In this document: in pieces, positions 44,516 to 51,753 of the stretch
Layout: each line of letters opens with the position of its first letter
Position numbering within the stretch: the stretch's first letter is position 1
Origin: Mameliella sp. CS4
GTDB taxonomy: Bacteria > Pseudomonadota > Alphaproteobacteria > Rhodobacterales > Rhodobacteraceae
Assembly: GCF_019392335.1 (NCBI RefSeq)
Contig: NZ_JAHXRQ010000022.1
Span: 1 to 64,000 of the forward strand
Direction: 5' to 3'
DNA: 64,000 nt
Notes under the pieces: generated by a model
Seen by the model: only the letters and a program-made list of their open reading frames with translations
Database searches by the model: none
What the model was told of the DNA's origin: nothing
Position numbers and translations under genes: made by a program

Positions 44516-44845
44516 CTAGCCGCTTGCCGCACTGGACAGGCCGTTCAGGACAACCGTCCCGGCCAGGATCAGGCCGATACCAAGATAGGCATAGCCATCC
44601 AGCGACTGGCCGAAGAAGACCGCGCCCATGATCGTCACACCCGCGATGCCGCCCCCGGCCCAGACGGAATAGGCCACCCCGAGCGGCATCGTCCGCACGA
44701 CCTGCGACATGATGAAGAAGGCGACGCCGAAGCAGACCAGTGTCAGGCCTGCGTAGCCGATCTTTGTGAATCCGTCCGACAAATTGAGTGACGCGCTGGC
44801 AAGGATTTCAATGCCACCCCCCAAGGCAAGGAGAACCCAGTGCAT
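44516..44845 (-). CDS. Small multidrug resistance (SMR) family transporter
   Basis: A 109-residue, four-helix inner-membrane protein. ATG 44843-44845 gives M-H-W-V-L-L-A-L-G-G-G-I-E-I-L-A-S-A-S-L-N with the essential membrane-embedded glutamate (Glu12), followed by P-L-G-V-A-Y-S-V-W-A-G-G-G-I, the SMR signature. Members export cationic drugs or guanidinium as dimers; a subtype cannot be assigned. The membrane protein gene follows four bases downstream. Confidence 0.9.
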   Translation of the reverse strand: MHWVLLALGGGIEILASASLNLSDGFTKIGYAGLTLVCFGVAFFIMSQVVRTMPLGVAYSVWAGGGIAGVTIMGAVFFGQSLDGYAYLGIGLILAGTVVLNGLSSAASG

Positions 44846-45021
44846 GCTCGTTTTCCTTTGCTTTCGATCGTTGTCAGTCCTGGCTGCTCGGTCTCGCGCT
44901 CGGTTCTGAAGAGCCGAAGACTTCTGGGGGCAAGGCTGCCCAACCCCACCTGCGCCCAAGTCTTGTCGCGGTTTAAGCGTTGGGCATGGGTGGTTGGACA
45001 GTCCGCATCGTCAGTCGCCGT

Positions 45022-46575
45022 CTAGCTTGGCATTTGCCGAAACAACATCGGATCGACGGATGCTGCTGCCAGAACACCGCCCCAGAGCGCACCGGGGATA
45101 CCGGGGCTCAGCACGTCCTGACCTGCAAGGAACAGCCCCGGCATGGGCGTCCGCGTTTGCAGGGCCTCGCTCATGAGACGCTCTGGCGTCGTGTCGATCC
45201 CGTAGAAGGCGCCCTTGTGATGCCCCGTGATGGCGCGCGTCGTAAGCGGCGTCGAGAGATTACGGAAGACAACGAGCTTGGCGAGGTCCGGAAAATAGGC
45301 CTCGAACTGCGCGAACATCGCTTCCGCGATCTTGGCCTTGAAGACCTCGTAATCCTCACCCCGCGCGCCCGGCTCCTGGCCCGCCCATGTCTCCACCGCC
45401 GACCAGTCGACCCAGGCGACGATTTCGCCGGCGTATTTCTGCGAGGGTCCGGGGTCATGGGCGGGGTCCTTCAACGAGGCGAAGGAAACGAAGAGGCCGG
45501 GCGGCGGACTGTCCGGCGCATCCGTCCAGACGACATCGACCTTGCCGCCCGGGTAAATCCAGTGGTTCGACCGCGTTGCCCCGGCACGTTCGATATCGCC
45601 CTCGTAGCCCACGAACAGGCTGAAATGGGCGACCGAGTGCGGCAGGGCATTGATCTCGTCGATCCAGTCCTGATGTCCGCAACCGTCGGGAAGCAACGTG
45701 TTTACCGTCTCGCGCGCCCCGATGTCCGAGATCACCGCATCCGCGCGGATCTCTTCCCCCTCGGCCGTCCGCACGCCCACGACCCGGTCGTCCTCGATCA
45801 GGAGTGTCGCGACCTTGGTGTCGGCCCGCGCGTCACCCCCCGCCTTCGTGATCGTCGGCAGGATGTGCTCGGCAAAGGCCGCGCCCCCGCCCTTGGGATA
45901 CCAGGCGCCGCTTTGCAGGTAGCCCCCGGTGATAAGGGCATGCATGGCGAAGCTGGCCTTGCTGGGCCTGCCGCCATGATCGAACCACTGCGCGGCAAAG
46001 GCCGCCGCGAGGACGGGATTGTCGGTGATCTCGTCGATCACCTCCTGTGTCGTCCGCGTACACCAGCGTTCGATGTCGTGGCTGTGCCACCACTTCAGCG
46101 CCGTGCCGACGAAGCCGGGCATCGCGCGGGTCGAGGTGACCTTGAGCGCAGCATCCCGGCCCTCCTTCAGCGCGGCGATCCATGCGTCGATGGCCTCCGC
46201 CTCCTCGGGGAATCTGTCCTTCAAGTCGCGTGCCTGCGCCTCGTAGGGGCGAGACATGGACAGCGGCGGAACATCGCCGATATGGAGAGTGTCAAAGATC
46301 GCGCCCATCGAGGCGAATTCGATCGGTGTATCCGACAGCCAGTCCAGAATGCGCCGCTCGCGATCTTCCGGCGCGACATGATTGAGATAGTGGATCCCAG
46401 CGTCCCAGCTGAAACCCTCGATGGTGAAGCTGTGGCTCAGCCCGCCCAGCTTCTGGTACTGCTCCAGCAGAAGCACCTTGTGACCAACCTTCGAAAGGGC
46501 CGCCGCCGCCGCCATCCCGCCCATGCCCGAGCCGATGACGATGGCATCCCAGTCAGTCTTGGTAGTGTCCGTCAT
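45022..46575 (-). CDS. CrtI/retinol-saturase-like FAD oxidoreductase
   Basis: A 517-residue flavoprotein. ATG 46573-46575 gives the dinucleotide motif A-I-V-I-G-S-G-M-G-G-M-A-A-A-A-A-L (Gly15, Gly17, Gly20), then E-Q-Y-Q-K-L-G-G-L-S-H-S-F. The C-terminal FAD motif is L-F-L-A-G-Q-D-V-L-S-P-G-I-P-G-A-L-W-G-G. It is in the phytoene desaturase/all-trans-retinol 13,14-reductase branch, but no carotenoid genes are nearby, so a lipid or terpenoid substrate is only a guess. Its start overlaps the MBL gene by 23 bases. Confidence 0.85.
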   Translation of the reverse strand: MTDTTKTDWDAIVIGSGMGGMAAAAALSKVGHKVLLLEQYQKLGGLSHSFTIEGFSWDAGIHYLNHVAPEDRERRILDWLSDTPIEFASMGAIFDTLHIGDVPPLSMSRPYEAQARDLKDRFPEEAEAIDAWIAALKEGRDAALKVTSTRAMPGFVGTALKWWHSHDIERWCTRTTQEVIDEITDNPVLAAAFAAQWFDHGGRPSKASFAMHALITGGYLQSGAWYPKGGGAAFAEHILPTITKAGGDARADTKVATLLIEDDRVVGVRTAEGEEIRADAVISDIGARETVNTLLPDGCGHQDWIDEINALPHSVAHFSLFVGYEGDIERAGATRSNHWIYPGGKVDVVWTDAPDSPPPGLFVSFASLKDPAHDPGPSQKYAGEIVAWVDWSAVETWAGQEPGARGEDYEVFKAKIAEAMFAQFEAYFPDLAKLVVFRNLSTPLTTRAITGHHKGAFYGIDTTPERLMSEALQTRTPMPGLFLAGQDVLSPGIPGALWGGVLAAASVDPMLFRQMPS

Positions 46576-47497
46576 TGTGCTGGTCCTCTCCGAAATGCGT
46601 CGCGCTGCCTGTGGCACGCGAAATCTCCGCACTAGCAGCGAAGTCGTGCGATGCGATGATGGCCAGTCCCGGAAGCCGCTGCTTTAGGCGACGCACATTG
46701 GCGAATGAAGCCAAAAGGATTTTGCTGTCACCCGTTCCGGGTACGATCTCCTTTTCGAGCAGATCCGCCTCGTATGTTAGATCAGCGACAAGAAGGATCG
46801 GGTCCCATCCTTCCCGGCGGATCAGCATCGACAGCGAGCCCGCCGTATGCCCCGGCGTAGGCAACAGGATCATGGACCCATCCCCCGCAACATCGTAAAT
46901 GCCATCGAACCCTGCGAAAAGCGGGTCGTCGTTCGGCTCGAAGGTGATCTGACGCCACTTCGCCGACGGAATTTCGATATGCTCCCGCAGAATCCACTCT
47001 TGCTCCGGATGAGGTTCCGACAGGATTGCCCATTCGCGCGCACTCACGATCAGTTCGGCCTGCGGAACCTGCGCGATGCCGCCAACATGGTCAAAATGCA
47101 GGTGCGAGATCACCGCGGTCCGAATGTCACCGGCGACGATGCCTGCCTTCTCCAAGACATGGTCGATGCGATCGTCTTCGTTCACGTGCAGCTTGAAGAT
47201 GCGTGGCAGCAAGAAGCGCCCGATTGCCTGTCTGATATAGCGGCTGTCAGAAACGATAGCCGGGTCAATCCCGGTATCGAAAAGCACGAACCCGTCGCGG
47301 TGCTCGATCAGGAAGCACTGCAGAGGCAGCGTCGCCCAGCTTCTCCCGAATAGAACCCACCAGAGCTGAGGTTTCCTGCTGCCGTATCGGTGCTCCTTGT
47401 GCTGCTCCGCATGCCCGCAAGTCAGAACCCGAACCGACCCAATCGGGAGGTTCTCTCGCAGACGCGGATTGGCCGCTGAAATTTCCTTTTCAACCAA
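46553..47497 (-). CDS. Metallo-beta-lactamase-fold hydrolase, AHL-lactonase-like
   Basis: A 314-residue enzyme with the complete dinuclear zinc set of the N-acyl-homoserine-lactonase class: H-L-H-F-D-H-V-G-G (His132, His134, Asp136, His137), His217 in T-P-G-H-T-A-G-S, Asp239 in L-L-V-A-D-L and His284 in I-A-S-H-D-F. The D-H-V-G-G-I form resembles AiiA/AttM proteins that open acyl-homoserine lactones (quorum quenching); other lactones are possible. It is ~40 residues longer at the N-terminus than AiiA. It overlaps and probably co-transcribes with the CrtI-like gene. Confidence 0.85.
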   Translation of the reverse strand: MVEKEISAANPRLRENLPIGSVRVLTCGHAEQHKEHRYGSRKPQLWWVLFGRSWATLPLQCFLIEHRDGFVLFDTGIDPAIVSDSRYIRQAIGRFLLPRIFKLHVNEDDRIDHVLEKAGIVAGDIRTAVISHLHFDHVGGIAQVPQAELIVSAREWAILSEPHPEQEWILREHIEIPSAKWRQITFEPNDDPLFAGFDGIYDVAGDGSMILLPTPGHTAGSLSMLIRREGWDPILLVADLTYEADLLEKEIVPGTGDSKILLASFANVRRLKQRLPGLAIIASHDFAASAEISRATGSATHFGEDQHNDGHYQD

Positions 47498-47700
47498 ATG
47501 GCTCGTCCTTCAAAAAGAACCCGATCAATTTCCCCGAGTTGTGGTACTGCTCGCTTGAATCGCTAGATCTCCCCCTCAGGCTAACTTCCGGAGTGTTCTT
47601 CTCCTTGACGTGGGTCAAGGACGACTGAAACGTCGCGTGGCGCGATCCGTGCTGGCCGGATTTTCCTTCAGCTCGGCCTCATCGCGCGGCGGCGGCGCCA

Positions 47701-48951
47701 TCAGACGCCTCCGTCTTCAAACAGGTCGAATGACAGTCCCGCGTGCTGCACGATCCGGGCCCGCAAGAGCGGCCCCATCGCGGATGCAGGCGTCCAAAAC
47801 CCTCCTCCGACCGTGATCCTTCCCTCGTCCTGCCGCAAACAGAGGGCGGCCTCAGTCAGCATGAGTGTGGTCGAGCGCACCCCGGGGTCGCCCTGCCCGG
47901 TGATCCGCGCCTTCAAGATGGTTCCGTCGGGCATCTCGCCGACTTGCATGATTTCGTATGAACCGGACTCGCGCACCTCACGGCTCGGACCCTCGCCGGA
48001 TTTTGGCAGAACCCGCCGTTCGAGTATCCGCCTTGTCGCCGGGATCGACATGGCCATGAGAAACAGCCGACCGAGGAGGGTATCGCGCATCGCAGCCCAC
48101 CAGCCCCCGACCCCGCCACTGGTCAGGCCGGTCTCCTGATAGCGGAAGTCCCGTCCATAGGGGTAACCCGTGATCGCATTGGTGCGCCGCACGACCTTGG
48201 CATTCATCGGACCCATGAAATAGGGTTTCGTCCAGGCCTTCAGATCGGCATCCCAGGTCACCTCGATCGGCATCATGCGGTCGGGACCGTCGGGACCGTC
48301 CCGCATTCCCTCGGGGCACAGCGCATACGGATCAATAGACAACCGGCTGAAATCTGGATCGGTTTCACGCAGCCGCATCGCATTGAGGAAACTCGCGGCC
48401 GTTCCGCCGCTGAAGCCGCCCTTCATCCGCGTCACGCGAGTCGCGACGCGCCGGCACGGCTGACCGTAGCGGGCGAGCGCAGCCTCCTGCAGGAACTGCA
48501 CGCCGAGATCGGAGGGGATCGAGTCATGTCCGCAGGAATTGACGATGCGCGCCCCGCTCTCTCGGGCTTCATCTTCATGGACGTCGATCATGGCGCGCAT
48601 CCATTGGGGTTCCGCCGACAGATCGCAGTAGTGCGTCCCGTTCCTGGCACAAGCCGCCACCAGTTCGCTTCCGTAGAGCGCGAAGGGGCCCGCGGTGGAC
48701 GCGACAACCTGCGTCCGGGCGCTCATGACCTCCATGAACGCGTTGTCATGGCTGTCGCCAACCAACAGGGCAATAGGGCTACCCGCATCAGGCAGGTCCT
48801 GCCGCAGGGCTTGCAGTTTGGCCTCGTTCCGGCCGCCTATGGCCAGCCCGAGCCCACACTCCGCACAACGTCGGGCAAGATGGCGCGCGGCGCGGCGCCC
48901 CGTGGCCCCGGTCGCGCCCCATAGAACGATATCGAACTCTCGCCCAGGCAC
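47701..48951 (-). CDS. Saccharopine dehydrogenase-family / trans-acting enoyl reductase-like protein
   Basis: A 416-residue Rossmann protein beginning at GTG 48949-48951. The motif W-G-A-T-G-A-T-G-R-R-A-A-R-H-L-A is at residues 11-26, with G-R-N-E-A-K-L and A-C-A-R-N-G-T-H-Y-C-D-L-S-A-E-P-Q-W, then N-S-C-G-H-D-S-I-P-S-D-L-G. These are features of the saccharopine dehydrogenase-like group that includes the mycobacterial trans-acting enoyl reductase for glycolipids. Substrate unknown. One base overlaps the stop of the upstream 2TM gene. Confidence 0.85.
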   Translation of the reverse strand: MPGREFDIVLWGATGATGRRAARHLARRCAECGLGLAIGGRNEAKLQALRQDLPDAGSPIALLVGDSHDNAFMEVMSARTQVVASTAGPFALYGSELVAACARNGTHYCDLSAEPQWMRAMIDVHEDEARESGARIVNSCGHDSIPSDLGVQFLQEAALARYGQPCRRVATRVTRMKGGFSGGTAASFLNAMRLRETDPDFSRLSIDPYALCPEGMRDGPDGPDRMMPIEVTWDADLKAWTKPYFMGPMNAKVVRRTNAITGYPYGRDFRYQETGLTSGGVGGWWAAMRDTLLGRLFLMAMSIPATRRILERRVLPKSGEGPSREVRESGSYEIMQVGEMPDGTILKARITGQGDPGVRSTTLMLTEAALCLRQDEGRITVGGGFWTPASAMGPLLRARIVQHAGLSFDLFEDGGV

Positions 48952-49259
48952 TACTTCGGCTGCGTCCGAGGCACGCCTTCTTTCGGTTTGCCCATGCCTG
49001 ACTTGCGAAGCTCGCGCTCCGTCAACTCATCAAGGATGTCGTTTCTGTCAGCCAGTACAAAGACCCGCAGTCCGTGCAGCGCCACTGCAAACCCCCAGCC
49101 AATCAACGGCCAGATGAACCAGATGTCGCCCTGTGAGGTCACCAGATTGACGATCACCAGCAACACCATCACTGCGGCATAGACGGCTGCGTGAACGAAG
49201 AACCCGTACTTGGCCTCGGCACGCCGTCGGGCGTTTGCGTATTTATCGGTATGAGACAT
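48951..49259 (-). CDS. 2TM-domain protein
   Basis: A 102-residue protein with a cytoplasmic N-terminal helix (A-R-R-R-A-E-A-K-Y-G-F) and two hydrophobic segments, F-V-H-A-A-V-Y-A-A-V-M-V-L-L-V-I-V-N-L and I-W-F-I-W-P-L-I-G-W-G-F-A-V-A-L-H-G, matching the 2TM domain found alone or attached to histidine kinases. ATG 49257-49259 (M-S-H-T-D-K-Y). Function unknown. Coupled to the downstream reductase gene by a one-base overlap. Confidence 0.8.
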   Translation of the reverse strand: MSHTDKYANARRRAEAKYGFFVHAAVYAAVMVLLVIVNLVTSQGDIWFIWPLIGWGFAVALHGLRVFVLADRNDILDELTERELRKSGMGKPKEGVPRTQPK

Positions 49260-49817
49260 CGACCCAGCCCCCAGGGCATCTAATTCCAAATTACGTGAAA
49301 ACAGATCAAACCCGCCTCACACAATGACGTGGATCAATTGCGCCCTGACGACGGATGAACTCCAAAAAAGGGGTGCAGCGCTTATCTTCGTCGGCGCATG
49401 CGATGTCCGCCTGTGTCAGACTTCGCCACCGCAAGCAGTGTTTCCCTCAGCGGTCGAAATGCCAGAATGATCTGGTCTGGGTTTTCCGGCGAGGTCCGAC
49501 CAATCGGGCCGGACTGACGGCCCGGGTGTTGTGCAACGGTCTTATTGTCGGAACAAAGCAACCGATGTCCGAGTTCGCAAAGCGCAAGACGGATTTCCGC
49601 CCGAATGGGAATTGCTGCACCGTGGAGCGATGACGGCTCCGGGCTCTTTGCGGACATTTTCTGCGCTGCCGCAACGGTTCGCAATCATATGCACCACAAA
49701 ATGCAAAGGGCTGGCGGTTGGCGGGGCCTTTTGCGTTTGGCGTCACATGATCCGGATCAAGGACCGCCGCAGCGCGGCATGATCTTGGGTCGGTGATTTG
49801 CATCACAGGAGCAGGAC
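49260..49817. other. Gene-free stretch at the right edge of the island
   Basis: About 560 bases. Open frames on both strands (for example 49355-49633 plus, 49382-49684 minus) have no domain, poor start context and shadow-like composition. The stretch contains the degenerate terminator copy at 49699-49730. It may be remnant sequence from the insertion. Confidence 0.45.
49699..49730 (+). repeat. Degenerate copy of the mcd terminator region
   Basis: AAATGCAAAGG (49699-49709) and GGTTGGCGGGGCCTT (49716-49730) match 35580-35590 and 35598-35612 exactly; the intervening six bases differ, so the left arm no longer pairs well and the hairpin is decayed. Interpreted as the right-hand direct repeat of the candidate island; a separate but similar terminator is the alternative. 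Confidence 0.6.
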
Positions 49818-50159
49818 ATGTCCTTTACCGAAAAATTCGCCGAGACCCGCAACAACCTGCGCAACCTGCGCAAGGCCATCCCCGACACCTTCGCCGGTTT
49901 CATGGCAATGGAGAAGGCCGCCAGTGCCGACGGTGTGCTGAGCCATAAAGAAAAGGAACTGATCGCGCTTGGCATTGCCGTGGCGCTGCGCTGCGAGGAC
50001 TGCATCACCAGCCATGTCGGCGCCTGCTGCCGCGCCGGGGTCACGCGCGAGGAAATGGTCGAGGCCCTGGGCACCGCCATCCAGATGTCGGGCGGGCCGG
50101 GGCTGATGTATGCCTCCAAGGCACTGGCCGCCTTCGACGAGGTGCTCGCCGGCGCCTGA
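49818..50159 (+). CDS. AhpD/carboxymuconolactone decarboxylase-like protein
   Basis: A 113-residue all-helical protein. The motif A-L-R-C-E-D-C-I-T-S-H (Cys59, Cys62, His66) is the redox-active C-x-x-C plus His of AhpD-like members, with a further C-C at 70-71. A single-domain peroxidase partner or oxidoreductase is likely; decarboxylase activity is not, given the cysteines. It is the first core gene after the candidate island. Confidence 0.87.
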   Translation: MSFTEKFAETRNNLRNLRKAIPDTFAGFMAMEKAASADGVLSHKEKELIALGIAVALRCEDCITSHVGACCRAGVTREEMVEALGTAIQMSGGPGLMYASKALAAFDEVLAGA

Positions 50160-50242
50160 GCCGGGCTGCGGCAGCCTGTCGCGACGGAGACACATTCCAG
50201 TGTCGTTACATGAATGTGAATTTCAGACAACGGATGGATCCA

Positions 50243-50689
50243 ATGACCAGATACCTCGCCCTTGCACTCGCCCTTGCCGCCGCGCCCGTTTTTGCCCAGC
50301 AGGGGCAACCCGGCGTCCATTTCATCGAGAACTGGGATCTCGACGGCGATGGCAAGGTCACCGCCGAAGAGGCTGCCGAGCGCCGTGGCAATGTCTTTGC
50401 CGCCTTTGACGCCAATGAGGACGGATTTCTCGACGCCCAGGAATACGTCCTGTTCGACGAGGCGCGCGCGGCGGACATGGCCGCCCAAGGCGGCCAAGGT
50501 CGCGGTGCCATGAAACGTGCCGCTGATGGCATGCTGCTGGAACGCAACGATAGTGATGGCGACGGCAAGGTCAGCCTGGCGGAATTCACCGGCGGTGCCG
50601 CCGACTGGATCGCCTGGTTGGACAGCAACGAGGACGGCGTCGTGACCACTGCCGATTTTGGCCGCGGCATGGGCGCGGGCAAGAACTGA
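50243..50689 (+). CDS. Secreted EF-hand protein
   Basis: A 148-residue protein with signal peptide M-T-R-Y-L-A-L-A-L-A-L-A-A-A-P-V-F-A-Q. Four calcium-loop sequences follow: D-L-D-G-D-G-K-V-T-A-E-E, D-A-N-E-D-G-F-L-D-A-Q-E, D-S-D-G-D-G-K-V-S-L-A-E and D-S-N-E-D-G-V-V-T-T-A-D. The first three have all usual ligands; the fourth ends in Asp instead of Glu. Probably a periplasmic calcium binder or sensor. ATG 50243 is preferred over 50210 and 50234 because it starts the signal peptide. Confidence 0.88.
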   Translation: MTRYLALALALAAAPVFAQQGQPGVHFIENWDLDGDGKVTAEEAAERRGNVFAAFDANEDGFLDAQEYVLFDEARAADMAAQGGQGRGAMKRAADGMLLERNDSDGDGKVSLAEFTGGAADWIAWLDSNEDGVVTTADFGRGMGAGKN

Positions 50690-50802
50690 CGTGTCCCGGC
50701 CTTGCCCCCGCCACACCCGATAGTGCGTGCGGGGGCAAGGAGGTCGACTATGGCTCTCAAACGTGATCCTTGGCTGACAGGGATCATCACGAGAGAGACG
50801 TC

Positions 50803-51711
50803 ATGACAGCCAGACCGGACAAAGTGCCGCTTGCCGTTCTCGTCAGCATCCTGGCCATCGTCCTGTTCGACCTGATGGGCCTTCTCATCAAGCGGTTGTC
50901 GCCGCACTACGGTGCGGCGGAACTGTCGGCCTACCGCAATATCTTTGGCCTGCTGCCCAGCGCGATCATCCTGTGGATGAACAGCGCCTGGCGTAAAGGC
51001 GGTCGCCGGCTGGGTATCCGCCAATGGCGGCTTGCGATGGCGCGGGGCGTGGCCGTCACCTTTGCGCAGTATCTGTTCTACCTGTCACTGGGCCTGATGG
51101 CCTTTGCCACCACCACGACGATTTCCTATTCAACCGCGCTTTTCACCACCGCCCTGTCCGTCCCGCTGCTGGGAGAACGTGTCGGCCTGATCCGGTGGTT
51201 TGCGGTCGGTATAGGCTTTGTCGGCGTGCTGATGATCATGCAGCCAGGCACGGCCGGTTTCTCGTGGCACATGCTCCTGCCCTTCGGGGCGGCGGCCCTG
51301 TACGGATTTTCCGGCGTGTCCGCGCGCCTGATCGACCCGGAGGTGCCGACCCCCCTCTTCAACCTGCATTCCTCTACCATCGCGGTGCTGGGATCGCTGA
51401 CACTGGCCTTGTCGATCGGCGGATTCACCCCGGTGGCCAGCCTGCAGGATCTGGGTCTTATCGTGTTGATGGGGCTGTTCGGCGGCACGGCGGTGCTGTG
51501 CCTCGTTGTCGCTTACCGGATGACGGAACCCAGCAACCTGGCGCCCTTCAGCTATCTCGGGATTCCCATCGCCTTTGGGCTGGGCTGGCTGTTCTTCGGA
51601 GAGGCCCCCATCGACGACCTGCTGCCCGGCGCGCTGTTGATCGTCTTCGCGGGCCTGATGATCTTCTACCGCGAACGGCGCCTGCGCCGCACTGGCCGGA
51701 AGACAAGCTGA
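50803..51711 (+). CDS. DMT-superfamily (EamA) exporter
   Basis: A 302-residue membrane protein with ten hydrophobic segments in two EamA repeats (Y-R-N-I-F-G-L-L-P-S, Y-S-T-A-L-F-T-T-A-L-S-V-P-L-L-G-E-R, and later S-Y-L-G-I-P-I-A-F-G-L-G-W-L-F-F-G-E). The G-E-R and G-E endings of the repeats are standard. Substrate unknown; relatives export amino acids or metabolites. ATG 50803 follows GAGAGAG. It converges with pheT. Confidence 0.9.
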   Translation: MTARPDKVPLAVLVSILAIVLFDLMGLLIKRLSPHYGAAELSAYRNIFGLLPSAIILWMNSAWRKGGRRLGIRQWRLAMARGVAVTFAQYLFYLSLGLMAFATTTTISYSTALFTTALSVPLLGERVGLIRWFAVGIGFVGVLMIMQPGTAGFSWHMLLPFGAAALYGFSGVSARLIDPEVPTPLFNLHSSTIAVLGSLTLALSIGGFTPVASLQDLGLIVLMGLFGGTAVLCLVVAYRMTEPSNLAPFSYLGIPIAFGLGWLFFGEAPIDDLLPGALLIVFAGLMIFYRERRLRRTGRKTS

Positions 51712-51753
51712 CCCGCGCGTCACCCGCACAGGTCAACTCCGGGCACAGGCGCC

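Larger units (their letters stand above)
35613..49730. mobile_element. Candidate 14-kb genomic island
   Basis: The segment lies between two imperfect 32-33 base direct repeats (35580-35612 and 49699-49730; 26 bases identical in two blocks). Its content differs from both flanks: nearly all genes are on the minus strand, they are accessory (two regulators, hydrolases, small multidrug transporter, oxidoreductases), several intergenic parts are visibly AT-richer, and at least two genes are broken. No integrase, transposase or tRNA is seen, so the mechanism is unknown and the island boundaries are inferred. Confidence 0.45.

Noticed and set aside
49355..49806. Open frames at the right island edge considered as small genes
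   Set aside because: No start context, no hydrophobic or domain pattern, and frames on both strands are equally long.
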